Shown: positions 25,149 through 33,160 of the stretch, piece after piece
Layout: every line of letters starts with the position of its first letter
How positions within the stretch are numbered: the first letter of the stretch is position 1
Made by a program: the position numbers and the translations under genes
Origin: Treponema sp.
Lineage (GTDB): Bacteria; Spirochaetota; Spirochaetia; Treponematales; Treponemataceae
NCBI GenBank assembly: GCA_017449285.1
Contig: JAFSJX010000043.1
Coordinates: forward strand, 62,001-126,000
Reading direction: 5' to 3'
Length of the DNA stretch: 64,000 nucleotides
Notes under the pieces: model-generated
Databases searched by the model: none
The model's input: the letters and a program-made list of their open reading frames with translations, nothing else
Told to the model about the DNA's origin: nothing

Positions 25149-25847
25149 CTAAAAAAGATTTTCAAACTCAAAGCCGTACATATCGTGTCCAGGATAGACT
25201 TTTGTGTCGTCCGTTACGATTTTTCCAAGGCGGCGCAAACTCTGCCGAATCTGCGTTTCATTTCCGCCGTATAAATCGGTTCTGCCCCATGACTGATAGA
25301 AAAGCGTGTCGCCACTCACCAGCAATTTTTGGGTCGCATTGTACAGACAGCACGAGCCTTTCGTATGCCCAGGCGTGTGCAAAACTTCCCACTCAGAAAG
25401 CGCGATTTTTACCGGCTCGGTCATCCCGTCTGCAAACGACCCCATGCAGTCTGCAAGCGATTTTCCGTCCTCCAAAAACGCGGCTGGCTCAGGCAGATTC
25501 GACACGCTCGGCGTAAAGGCAGAAAACCCCATCTGCGCAAGTGAATTTCCCTGCAAAATGCCGCTGTTTGCGCCAATCATCTCCGCGTCTTCCTGATGAA
25601 TTAAAATCGGAATGTCAGGATAAGTTTTATGCAGGAACGGAAGCCCCGCAACGTGGTCAAAATGACCGTGTGTAAGGACGATTGCGACAAGTTTCAGTTT
25701 TTCCTGCGTCAAATAGTGCGTAACGACAGTTTCATCATCACTAAAAGCGCAGGAAGCGGGGTCTACGACAAACACGCTGTCTTCCGCAAGAGGAACAACC
25801 AATGTGTTTACGCCGAGCGGCCCCGTAGGAAGGATTTTTATTCCCAT
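25149..25847 (-). CDS. MBL-fold metallo-hydrolase (glyoxalase II-like)
   Basis: A 232-residue metallo-beta-lactamase fold enzyme. Metal ligands are clear: THGHFDHVAG (HxHxDH), the His in LHTPGHTKGSCCLYN, the Asp in LLVSGDTLF, and the final His in YPGHDMYG. The compact form with GRTDLYGG matches the hydroxyacylglutathione-hydrolase-like branch; thioester or other substrates are possible. The ATG at 25847 is used because GGAG lies before it and because it begins 2 bp from the stop of the upstream gene. Third gene of a likely clpP-side operon. Confidence 0.9.
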   Translation of the reverse strand: MGIKILPTGPLGVNTLVVPLAEDSVFVVDPASCAFSDDETVVTHYLTQEKLKLVAIVLTHGHFDHVAGLPFLHKTYPDIPILIHQEDAEMIGANSGILQGNSLAQMGFSAFTPSVSNLPEPAAFLEDGKSLADCMGSFADGMTEPVKIALSEWEVLHTPGHTKGSCCLYNATQKLLVSGDTLFYQSWGRTDLYGGNETQIRQSLRRLGKIVTDDTKVYPGHDMYGFEFENLF

Positions 25848-25848
25848 G

Positions 25849-26652
25849 CTACTCCAAATCAGCAGATGAACTTGAGCGAGGTGCGCGGACCGCAAGGATT
25901 TCCTCATCGGTCATCTCTGCCTGTGCCTTTGCGAAAGCCGCCTGCTCTGCCATCGTGTCATTATTTGTAGCGGTAAAACTATCGGTAATCGGCGCAGATG
26001 TATTCTCCACATCAGGAACGCGCTCCTCTGATTCTGCCGCAACATTCTCGCCGTCTTCCTTCTGGCGGGAAAGATTTACGCTCAGTTTGCGTCCGCGATA
26101 ATCGTAGCCGTTGAGCGCGTCAATCACTTTCTGCGCATCCTCGGTGTACACCTGCACGAACGAATAATTTGCCAGCACTTTGATGTCGCCAATGCGCTCG
26201 CGCTCAATACCCGCCACGCTGCAGAAAAGGCCTACCAAGTCACGCGGGAACACACGGCGGTTGCGTCCGATAGAAACAAACACGCTCGTCGCCAATGACG
26301 GGTCAATCTGTACGCGCGGCATACGCTCTCTTGGCTCATCGCTATGCTCACCCATCGGAGCATGGTCAGCCCGCTGCTCGTAGCGATTCGGTCTGCGCTC
26401 TTCCATACGACCGTGGAAATCTTCACGCACATTGTCAAAACGATTGCGCGCGTTAAAACGCATAATTGAGCCAGAACACTGTTTAAGCAGATACGCCGCA
26501 ACATACGAACGACGTGTCAGCGGAACATTCTTTTTAAATACTTTTTTCAGCTCTTCCAGAGTCTCTGGGTCTGATTCAACTTTTGCAACTGCATCCTTCA
26601 AAAAAGCTGCGACCTTATCCATATCAAGGTCAAAATTGCGTCTAAATGCCAT
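25849..26652 (-). CDS. DbpA RNA-binding-domain protein without a helicase core
   Basis: A 267-residue protein. The N-terminal helical part (FRRNFDLDMDKVAAFLKDAV ...) is followed by an acidic/basic linker and, at about 150-225, a domain like the C-terminal RNA-recognition fold of DbpA/CsdA helicases: SVFVSIGRNRRVFPRDLVGL, IGDIKVLANYSFVQVYTED, AIDAL-like VIDALNGYDYRGRKLSVNLS. No DEAD-box motifs exist, so this is a stand-alone RNA-binding protein, perhaps a helicase partner. GAGGG precedes the ATG at 26652; the upstream in-frame extension is non-coding shadow of the GNAT gene. The C terminus is acidic and low in complexity. Confidence 0.8.
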   Translation of the reverse strand: MAFRRNFDLDMDKVAAFLKDAVAKVESDPETLEELKKVFKKNVPLTRRSYVAAYLLKQCSGSIMRFNARNRFDNVREDFHGRMEERRPNRYEQRADHAPMGEHSDEPRERMPRVQIDPSLATSVFVSIGRNRRVFPRDLVGLFCSVAGIERERIGDIKVLANYSFVQVYTEDAQKVIDALNGYDYRGRKLSVNLSRQKEDGENVAAESEERVPDVENTSAPITDSFTATNNDTMAEQAAFAKAQAEMTDEEILAVRAPRSSSSADLE

Positions 26653-26663
26653 TTTAATAGCCC

Positions 26664-27557
26664 TCACTTTAAATTGTTTAAATCTGCCACAAATCCAAAG
26701 TCGGTTCTTACAAAGCCCGAACGAATCACCATGGATTCCAGGATTTGGGGTATTCGTGTAATGATAATCCAACGAATTCCGCGTTCTCGTACATGGGTCA
26801 TGCAAAACAAAAGCAATGCCCTGGCAATTCCCAGCCCACGGTAATTCTGATTCACAAACAACGCCGTCACCTGAACGGTCTTGGTTGCGCAGGACGGAAA
26901 TGGAGAAATCAAAAGACATCCAGCAAAATCATCGGACAAAGTACGACACACAAAGCCACTCTCATCGCGTCCCTGCGCAAACGAATCACGCCACATCGCC
27001 GCAAATGCCTGTCCCAACTCGCCTTCTGCCGATTTCTCAAATTCTGTAAAAACTGCGTCTGCCCCCAAAGCAACACAATCCTTGTCCTGAGCGGGATTGT
27101 ACGCGCGGAAAACAAAGTCTTCTTCAATCAGGTCGTCAAACTCCTCTATCTCATCAGAGAGAGCCTCCAAACCCCACGACTCGCGCAACGCATTGTACCA
27201 TTCCATCAAACGAAGCCGCATCTGCTTTGCCTTATAAAAATGCCACTTTCGTTCCACTTCGGGGTACTGTCTGATTACGTTCTTAAAATTCCTGAACACC
27301 CCCCTGCCAGCAATCAACACATTTCGTAAATCCGCCTTCGCCTGTGGCGCATGCAGACCTGAAACAAACGATTCCAGCAATTCGTAGCCATCATGGGAAT
27401 CCCAGTCCGGCAAAGTATACACCGTCTCTTCATCGGCGGATTTTTCGTCAGCGGAAATCACCATTCCCGAAGCCGCGTCCAGCACAAAATCATGCTCCTG
27501 ATTTTCCATGGCGAACAGGACTGCTTCTGCCAACGAATCCGTCAAATCAAAAACCAT
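26664..27557 (-). CDS. UPF0158-GNAT acetyltransferase fusion
   Basis: A 297-residue protein. Residues 1-130 match UPF0158-type proteins (HDFVLDAASGMVISADE, TLPDWDSHDGYELLESFV, KWHFYKAKQMRLRLMEWYN). Residues 150-297 are a GNAT fold with the acetyl-CoA loop NQNYRGLGIARALLLFC (Q/R-x-x-G-x-G/A type). It sits 12 bp before the DbpA-domain gene and 45 bp after clpP, so it is likely cotranscribed. It probably acetylates a small molecule or protein; coupling to UPF0158 is uncommon in my experience and the target is unknown. Confidence 0.75.
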   Translation of the reverse strand: MVFDLTDSLAEAVLFAMENQEHDFVLDAASGMVISADEKSADEETVYTLPDWDSHDGYELLESFVSGLHAPQAKADLRNVLIAGRGVFRNFKNVIRQYPEVERKWHFYKAKQMRLRLMEWYNALRESWGLEALSDEIEEFDDLIEEDFVFRAYNPAQDKDCVALGADAVFTEFEKSAEGELGQAFAAMWRDSFAQGRDESGFVCRTLSDDFAGCLLISPFPSCATKTVQVTALFVNQNYRGLGIARALLLFCMTHVRERGIRWIIITRIPQILESMVIRSGFVRTDFGFVADLNNLK

Positions 27558-27602
27558 AGCGTCAAAATCAGCGTATCACAAAACGCCCGTTAGTTCAACG
27601 AA

Positions 27603-28211
27603 TTACGCCTTTACCAGCGGTAAATCCGCGCGGCAGGTAATCACTTTGGAAATCAAGCCGTATTCCACTGCCTCGTCCGCAGTCAGCCAGAAATCGCGGT
27701 CAGTGTCCTGAACGACCTGCTCCTTGCTTTTTCCCGTCTCCGCAGAAATAATCTCCACGATTTTTGCCTTGCTCTTGGCAATCTCTTCCGCCTGAATCTC
27801 CAAATCCGTTGCCACGCCACGGTACGCCCCGCCAATCAGCGGCTGATGAATCAGATAATGACTGTTCGGAAGCCCCAGACGACGCTCTTTCGGAACAGCA
27901 AGCAGAATCAACGCGCCCATACTGGCAATCAAACCCGTACCAATCGTATACACCGGCGCATTGACAAAACGAATCATATCAAAAATGCCGAACCCATCGT
28001 CAATTGAGCCTCCGGGAGAATCAATGTAGACATAAATCGGCTTATCGCTGTCCGCCTCCAAAAGCAGCAGCTGCTTAATCACCTTTTCCGCATTCTCCTG
28101 ATTGACTTCGCCGCTCAAAATAATCTGCCGGGTCTTCAAAAATTTTTCCGCCAGCGCGTCCTGTTGCGGCATCTCAGGCTTTTTTTCATCCTTATCCAAA
28201 ACGATATTCAT
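27603..28211 (-). CDS. clpP: ClpP-type serine peptidase
   Basis: A 202-residue ClpP. Catalytic residues: Ser in GLIASMGALI, His in NSHYLIHQPLIGG, Asp in QDTDRDFWLTADEA. The oligomerisation strands (IILSGEVNQENAEKVIKQLL, YVYIDSPGGSIDDGFGIFD) are typical. It assembles as double heptamers and degrades proteins fed by Clp ATPases, none of which is adjacent. Spirochaetes often carry two ClpP paralogues, and the RRLGLPNSHYLIHQP wording resembles the second type. GAGG lies ahead of the ATG. Confidence 0.95.
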   Translation of the reverse strand: MNIVLDKDEKKPEMPQQDALAEKFLKTRQIILSGEVNQENAEKVIKQLLLLEADSDKPIYVYIDSPGGSIDDGFGIFDMIRFVNAPVYTIGTGLIASMGALILLAVPKERRLGLPNSHYLIHQPLIGGAYRGVATDLEIQAEEIAKSKAKIVEIISAETGKSKEQVVQDTDRDFWLTADEAVEYGLISKVITCRADLPLVKA

Positions 28212-28272
28212 TATAAAACCTCAGCCTATACTATAACGAAAATCACCAAGAGTGGCAATGTTTTTTTTCGGG

Positions 28273-28292
28273 GAGGGGAAAAGCCTTCCTCT
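28273..28292. repeat. decayed copy of the GGGGGAARGCYTTCCCCC palindrome
   Basis: GAGGGGAAAAGCCTTCCTC closely resembles the palindrome that opens the inverted pair at 10171 and 10793. It lies in the gap upstream of clpP. Confidence 0.45.
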
Positions 28293-28313
28293 GGCTCGTA
28301 CTTCCGTGCTAAA

Positions 28314-28344
28314 AAAAGCGGACCAGAAAAATCCAGTCCGCTCA
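28314..28344 (-). terminator. rho-independent terminator on the minus strand
   Basis: AGCGGAC and GTCCGCT flank a 12-nt loop, followed on the minus strand by a run of seven T. It would end the transcript of the truncated gene at 28364-28493, a sign that this remnant was once a complete expressed gene. Confidence 0.75.
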
Positions 28345-28363
28345 GAATTGCACACACATTGCG

Positions 28364-28493
28364 CTACTTCGTCAGTTTAATCATCGTGGCTGACGGCATG
28401 GTGAAATAATAGGTGGTATAGCAGTTGTATATCGTGCCGTCAGGATTTGTTACCGTTTCACTGACCTGCATTCTGTTTTTCGTCAAATCTAAA
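28364..28493 (-). pseudogene. 3' remnant of an exported protein gene
   Basis: An open frame with no start, ending at TAG (28364-28366): ...LLDLTKNRMQVSETVTNPDG, then YNCYTTYYFTMPSATMIKLTK. It is followed by its own terminator. At about 28493 the frame abuts, head to head, the XRE fragment on the other strand, so both genes lost their 5' parts at one junction. Together these fill the 28.2-28.7 kb gap. Confidence 0.55.
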
Positions 28494-28495
28494 AG

Positions 28496-28675
28496 ATGAA
28501 ATTACCTATCAGGGATTGCAATGTGGAATATTTGGTGACCGGCAAAAAAGATTCCGCTCCCAAGCACTTTGTCCATTATCCTGCCGAAATTCGCACGCTC
28601 GCAGACAAACTTTCCAAAATGTCCCCCGCTGACCGTATGCACGTTGCCGCGCTCATCAATTCATACGAAGAGTAA
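28496..28675 (+). pseudogene. truncated XRE-family regulator (C-terminal part)
   Basis: A 59-codon frame starting at an ATG without a ribosome binding site. It reads VEYLVTGKKDSAPK near the start, matching VEYLLTGK in the intact XRE protein at 21272, and ends in a helical tail (LADKLSKMSPADRMHVAALI). The helix-turn-helix half is absent. I read it as the 3' half of a Cro/CI-like gene cut at about 28495; translation is doubtful. Confidence 0.6.
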
Positions 28676-28726
28676 TTCCATTTTTTCACCTTGTAAAAAC
28701 TACCTTTTTACTATAAAATATCTCCC

Positions 28727-29620
28727 ATGAAAATAAGTTCTCTCTTGCAGCAAAAAAAAGTGACGCTTTCTTTTGAAGTGTTCCCGCCAAAAAAACAAGA
28801 TGACTTTGACTCGGTACGGCAGTCGGCGGCAGAACTGGTCTCCCTGCACCCCGATTTTATGAGCATCACTTACGGCGCGGGAGGCTCCACACAACTAAAC
28901 ACCGCAGAAATCGCCTCAGCAATCCAAGGACAGGAGACCACGGCTCTTGCGCATTTAACCTGTGTGCGCGCTACCAAGGAACAACTGGAGCAGACGATTG
29001 CCGACTTGCAGAAGCGTGGCATAGAGAACGTGCTTGCCCTGCGCGGAGATCTGCCCAAAGATGCCACCGAGGGAGAAAATTTGTTTCCGTCGGGCATGAG
29101 CCACGCCTCGGATTTGGTACCGCTTTTGAAACAGGCGGGGTTCTGTGTGGGCGGCGCGTGCTATCCCGAAGGACACCCCGAAAGCAAAAATCGTGACGCT
29201 GACATTGAGAACCTAAAACACAAAGTGGACGCGGGCGTGGATTTTCTGACCACGCAGATGTTTTTTGACAACGACATGCTCTACTCTTTTTTGTACCGTC
29301 TGCAGTCTGCGGGAATCCATGTGCCGGTGATGGCTGGCATCATGCCGATTACGAACGCGAATCAGGTAAGCCGCATGGTTGACCTTTCCAATGCCTACAT
29401 TCCGCGCAAACTGCTTTCCCTCTGCGACAAATTCAGGGGAAGCCGGGAAGCGATGTGGCAGGCGGGCATTGCATACGCCACCGGCCAGATTATCGACCTG
29501 ATTTCAAACGGTGTGCGCGGAATCCACATCTACACGATGAACAAGCCCAAAGTGGCGCAGGCGATTCTGCGGAATGTAGACGACATCCTTGCGGCAACGA
29601 ACGGCGTGGTTGGGGCGTAA
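28727..29620 (+). CDS. metF: 5,10-methylenetetrahydrofolate reductase
   Basis: A 297-residue TIM-barrel flavoprotein. FEVFPPKKQDDFDSV, MSITYGAGGST, ALAHLTCV, NVLALRGDLP, GGACYPEGHPES and FLTTQMFFDNDML are the usual FAD- and folate-site signatures. It makes 5-methyl-THF, the methyl donor for MetH downstream. TAAAAT ends 7 nt before the ATG and no ribosome binding site is seen, so the message may be leaderless. The end (LATNGVVGA) is normal in length. A two-gene GNAT cassette separates it from metH. Confidence 0.96.
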   Translation: MKISSLLQQKKVTLSFEVFPPKKQDDFDSVRQSAAELVSLHPDFMSITYGAGGSTQLNTAEIASAIQGQETTALAHLTCVRATKEQLEQTIADLQKRGIENVLALRGDLPKDATEGENLFPSGMSHASDLVPLLKQAGFCVGGACYPEGHPESKNRDADIENLKHKVDAGVDFLTTQMFFDNDMLYSFLYRLQSAGIHVPVMAGIMPITNANQVSRMVDLSNAYIPRKLLSLCDKFRGSREAMWQAGIAYATGQIIDLISNGVRGIHIYTMNKPKVAQAILRNVDDILAATNGVVGA

Positions 29621-29626
29621 GCAACC

Positions 29627-29655
29627 GTGACGAAAACGTTTTTTTGTGGTACAAT
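29627..29655 (+). promoter_or_regulatory. promoter of the 65-residue protein/GNAT cassette
   Basis: GTGACG (29627-29632), a 17-bp spacer and TACAAT (29650-29655), starting 6 bp after the metF stop. It gives the cassette its own transcription and could also serve metH. Confidence 0.55.
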
Positions 29656-29673
29656 AGCAAGCGGAGGATGCCT

Positions 29674-29871
29674 ATGAGAACCATGAGCCAGCAACAAGCA
29701 CTTGACCGTCTGCCAGACGACAACATGGCAAAACGAATTATCCTTACCATATTAAACAGTCCCAAAGCACCGATTGAGCAACTAAAAAAAGAGGTTGATG
29801 AATACGAGCGGGAATGGCTTTCTCAGTTTTCTGAAGAAGAACAGCAACGACTTACTGCATGGAGACGCTAG
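29674..29871 (+). CDS. 65-residue helical protein paired with a GNAT gene
   Basis: GCGGAGG precedes the ATG. The sequence is helical and acidic toward the end (MAKRIILTILNSPKAPIEQL, EVDEYEREWLSQFSEEEQQR). It lacks the ribbon-helix-helix fold (DUF1778) of known GNAT-toxin antitoxins. It ends 3 bp before the GNAT gene and shares its promoter. By size and position it could be an antitoxin or binding partner for that acetyltransferase; this is inference only. Confidence 0.6.
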   Translation: MRTMSQQQALDRLPDDNMAKRIILTILNSPKAPIEQLKKEVDEYEREWLSQFSEEEQQRLTAWRR

Positions 29872-29874
29872 CAG

Positions 29875-30468
29875 ATGCTGTTTATCCCCATCGAATCTGA
29901 CCGTTTTACCTACGAGCACCTGTTCGACCGAAAAAAGAATCTTGCGGAAATTCAGCAGTTTACCATAGATAAGCCAACGGGCAAAGGACTTGAATTCTAT
30001 CTAAAAAATATGGCTGAATACGAAGAACGAAAACGCTCAAACCGCACGTACCTTGTCCGTGACAAAAATACTGATGAAATTGCGGGCTATTTTTCACTGC
30101 GCACGGGATTGTTCACGCTGGACAGTGGTCGTGAAAAAGAATCAGACGATGACATCACGTTTTATTCCGTGCCGTCCATCGAACTTTCTAATTTTGCCGT
30201 TAATTCCGCATACCGCAGTCAGCATCTCGAAATCTCAAAAATCGGCAAGGATATTTTTGCGAACTTCGTCCTTCCGATTGCCCAGTACACGGCACAATTA
30301 GTTGGCGTTCAGGCATTGCATATTTACGCGCTTCCGCAAGATGATTTGATTGAACATTATCAGTCGTTCGGCTTTCATCGTCTGAACGCAGAAATGGAAG
30401 CGTTCGTTCATAAGCACGTCAAGCCCATGTACGATAAGCGATGCATTTTTATGTTTTTGCCGTTGTAA
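29875..30468 (+). CDS. GNAT-family acetyltransferase, possible toxin
   Basis: A 197-residue protein with a GNAT layout: AGYFSLRTGLFTL and IELSNFAVNSAYRSQ (strand 4 before the acetyl-CoA site), then ISKIGKDIFANFVLPIAQ and LHIYALPQDDLIEHYQSFGF with the C-terminal FGFHRL motif common in GNATs. The basic N-x-Y-R-x-Q acetyl-CoA loop is degenerate. TacT/AtaT-type toxins acetylate charged tRNAs and are encoded after a small antitoxin, as here. A metabolic acetyltransferase is equally possible. It sits inside a metF-metH unit. Confidence 0.65.
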   Translation: MLFIPIESDRFTYEHLFDRKKNLAEIQQFTIDKPTGKGLEFYLKNMAEYEERKRSNRTYLVRDKNTDEIAGYFSLRTGLFTLDSGREKESDDDITFYSVPSIELSNFAVNSAYRSQHLEISKIGKDIFANFVLPIAQYTAQLVGVQALHIYALPQDDLIEHYQSFGFHRLNAEMEAFVHKHVKPMYDKRCIFMFLPL

Positions 30469-30486
30469 GCAGTAATCGGAGCGCAA

Positions 30487-33087
30487 GTGGACTTCAAGCA
30501 GTTTTTACAGAAACAGATTTCTCACAATTTGCCCGTGTTTTTTGACGGCGGCATGGGAACGATGATTCAGGCTTCGGGGGTGACGGACTATGTGATTCCC
30601 GAAGACCTGTCAATTACACACCCCGATGTTATAAAAACCATCCATCGAAAATATCTGGATGCGGGCTGCCATGTGATTACGGCAAACACCTTTGGCGCAA
30701 ACCCGCTTAAACTCAGCAACGCGCCCTACACCTGCGAACAATACATCAAGGCGGAAATGAAAATTCTGCGCGAATGTGTGGCAGAAGCAGAGCGTGACGG
30801 AAACAGCCGCCCCCATTTTATCTCCTGGGATACAGGACAGATTGGGCGGCTTTTAGAGCCCATGGGCGACCTGACCTTTGACGAAGCCTACCAAAGCTAC
30901 AGGCAGGCCGCAATGCTGGCAGAGTCGGAAGGGGCTCAGGTGGCCATTATCGAAACCATGAGCGACCTCTATGAGATGAAGGCAGCGATTCTTGCAGTTC
31001 AGGAAAATACCAAGATGGCCGTCATTGCCACGCCTACCTTTCAGTCCAATTTGCGCACGCTGACTGGTGCCGATGTTCTGACCTGCGTGACCTATCTTGA
31101 AGCATTGCACGTGGACTTGCTGGGGCTAAACTGTGGCGGAAGCCTTGAAGAAGACAATGAGTTGGCGCGGCAGTTTTTGCAATACGCCCACACACCGGTT
31201 CTGATTCAGCCCAACGCGGGCATTCCCGTAGTAGTGGGCGGAAAGACCATGTACCGCGTGTCCGCCGCAGACTTTGCCGCTTCCCAAAAACTGAACAGGC
31301 TTGCGGGTGCGGTGGCATTAGGCGGTTGCTGCGGCACGACACCTCCCCACATCGCCGCCATGATACGCGAAATCGAAAACGATGCTGCGATGAACCGTCC
31401 GCCGTTTGATAGGGAACACGATATGTTCATCTGCTCCTACAATCAGACCGTGCAGATTGGCGGAAAGGCGGGACCGCAGATTGTGGGCGAGAGAATCAAT
31501 CCCACGGGAAAGAAAAAGTGCAAGGAAGCCCTGCTCGCTGGCGACATGAACTTTGTCCTGAACGAGGCGGAAAGCCAGATTAACGCGGGCGCGCAGATTC
31601 TGGACGTAAATGTGGGGCTTCCCGGCATAGATGAGGCCGCCACGATGGTAACGGCACTCAAGACAATCCAAAGCACATTCTCAACGCCACTGCAGATTGA
31701 CTCCAGCGAAAGCGGCGTTCTGGAAAAAGCCCTGCGCTACTACAACGGAAAGCCCCTTGTAAACAGCGTGAACGGACGCAAAGACGTAATGGACAAAGTG
31801 CTTCCGATTGTAGCCCATTACGGTGGCGCAGTGGTTGCACTCTGCATTGACGAAAACGGAATCGCTCCCACTGCGGAAGGCCGCTGTGAAGTCGCGCGGA
31901 AAATCATTGCGGAAGCGGCAAAATACGGAATCCAGCCGCGCGACATTGTGATTGACACCCTCACCCTTACCGTGAGTTCCCAGCAGAAAGAGGCATTGGA
32001 GACCGTGCGTGCCATCTCACTCTTAAAGAACGAATTTGGCGAGCAGGGGCTAAAGTTCATCCTTGGAGTTTCCAACATCAGTTTCGGGCTCCCGCGCCGC
32101 GACATCATCAACAGCAGATTCTTTTCCATGGCACTGTACGCGGGGCTGGACGCATGCATCATAAACCCCTTGAGCGAGCCGATGATGGAAACCTACTACG
32201 GCTACCGCGCGCTTGCCTGCTACGATGAGAACTGCCTTGACTACATAGAAAAATACACGGGAACGACCGCCCCGCTCTACGGCGTGACAAAAGAACAGCT
32301 GGCAAACACGACTGTGTTAGCGGGTGTAGGGGCGCGAAGCGTTGCCGAAGGCAATGGAGCGACAGCGGAACCGCGCAACACGCGACCGCCGAAGGCGGGA
32401 ACACCCGAATTTAAAAATAGCAGTGTACCCGAAAACCTGACAGAATCAGAAAAATCGCTCATCGACATCATCTGCAAGGGATTCAAGGACAAATCGGGAG
32501 AAGCGACAAAAAAATTGCTTGAAAGCGGCACAGAACCAGTCGCCATAATCGACAGGTGCATCGTGCCTGCGCTGGATTTGGTGGGAAAAGATTTTGAGGT
32601 CGGGTTAAAATTCTTGCCGCAACTGCTTTTGAGCGCGGACACCGTGGGCGCATCCTTTGCCGTGATTAAGGCACACTTGGAAGCAAGCGGAACGAAACAG
32701 GAAAGCAAGGGAACGATTGCGATTGCCACCGTCTTTGGCGACATTCACGACATCGGAAAGAACATCACCAAGGCAATGCTTGAAAACTACGGCTACACGG
32801 TGATTGACTTGGGAAAAAACGTGCCGTCAGAAACCGTGGTCAAAACGGTGCTTGAAAACGACATCCGCCTTGTGGGATTGAGCGCGCTGATGACGACGAC
32901 CGTGGGCAACATGGAAGACACCATAAAAGACCTGCGCGCCGCATTGGAAAAAAACGGAAAATCATGTAAGATAATGGCTGGCGGTGCAGTTCTGACTGCC
33001 GACTATGCGGCGCAGATTGGCGCGGACTATTATGTAAAGGATGCGATGGCTTCGGTTGCCGTGGCGAAGGAAGTGTTTGGGAAGTAA
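30487..33087 (+). CDS. metH: cobalamin-dependent methionine synthase without the activation domain
   Basis: 866 residues, starting with GTG at 30487 (GGAG upstream). Homocysteine domain at 1-310 with the zinc Cys residues in GLNCGG and GGCCGT; pterin domain at about 335-605 (IVGERINPTGKKK, DVNVGLPGIDE); B12 cap and Rossmann domains from about 660, with DIHDIGKN near 752. The E. coli enzyme is ~1227 residues; the C-terminal AdoMet reactivation domain is missing, so a separate reactivator is expected. The pterin-B12 linker (about 611-638) is encoded by a REP-like element. It catalyses methyl transfer from 5-methyl-THF to homocysteine. Its last 50 codons are duplicated at 37360. Confidence 0.95.
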   Translation: MDFKQFLQKQISHNLPVFFDGGMGTMIQASGVTDYVIPEDLSITHPDVIKTIHRKYLDAGCHVITANTFGANPLKLSNAPYTCEQYIKAEMKILRECVAEAERDGNSRPHFISWDTGQIGRLLEPMGDLTFDEAYQSYRQAAMLAESEGAQVAIIETMSDLYEMKAAILAVQENTKMAVIATPTFQSNLRTLTGADVLTCVTYLEALHVDLLGLNCGGSLEEDNELARQFLQYAHTPVLIQPNAGIPVVVGGKTMYRVSAADFAASQKLNRLAGAVALGGCCGTTPPHIAAMIREIENDAAMNRPPFDREHDMFICSYNQTVQIGGKAGPQIVGERINPTGKKKCKEALLAGDMNFVLNEAESQINAGAQILDVNVGLPGIDEAATMVTALKTIQSTFSTPLQIDSSESGVLEKALRYYNGKPLVNSVNGRKDVMDKVLPIVAHYGGAVVALCIDENGIAPTAEGRCEVARKIIAEAAKYGIQPRDIVIDTLTLTVSSQQKEALETVRAISLLKNEFGEQGLKFILGVSNISFGLPRRDIINSRFFSMALYAGLDACIINPLSEPMMETYYGYRALACYDENCLDYIEKYTGTTAPLYGVTKEQLANTTVLAGVGARSVAEGNGATAEPRNTRPPKAGTPEFKNSSVPENLTESEKSLIDIICKGFKDKSGEATKKLLESGTEPVAIIDRCIVPALDLVGKDFEVGLKFLPQLLLSADTVGASFAVIKAHLEASGTKQESKGTIAIATVFGDIHDIGKNITKAMLENYGYTVIDLGKNVPSETVVKTVLENDIRLVGLSALMTTTVGNMEDTIKDLRAALEKNGKSCKIMAGGAVLTADYAAQIGADYYVKDAMASVAVAKEVFGK
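32319..32402. repeat. REP-like element inserted in frame in metH
   Basis: GCGAAGCGTTGCCGAAGGCA, ATGGAGCGACAGCGGAACCG and ACCGCCGAAGGCGGG recur, with variation, at 60536-60635 and 59795-59905. Translation through it gives a low-complexity Arg/Gly/Pro stretch (VGARSVAEGNGATAEPRNTR) unlike any MetH linker, followed by the normal B12 cap. Confidence 0.7.
33066..33085 (+). repeat. metH 3'-end direct repeat, copy 1
   Basis: GAAGGAAGTGTTTGGGAAGT closes metH. The same 20 bases recur at 33743-33762 and, for 18 bases, at 37488-37505. It marks the left boundary of the accessory island. Confidence 0.8.
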
Positions 33088-33160
33088 AGGGTATCTTGCC
33101 AGTTTTGATATTATTATGATAAGATAATGATAACAAAAATATCAGAATAGGTGGCCTAAC

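Noticed and set aside
30400..30487. S-box or cobalamin riboswitch before metH
   Set aside because: Only 18 bp separate it from the preceding gene, and no conserved box or stem pattern is visible; metF appears leaderless.
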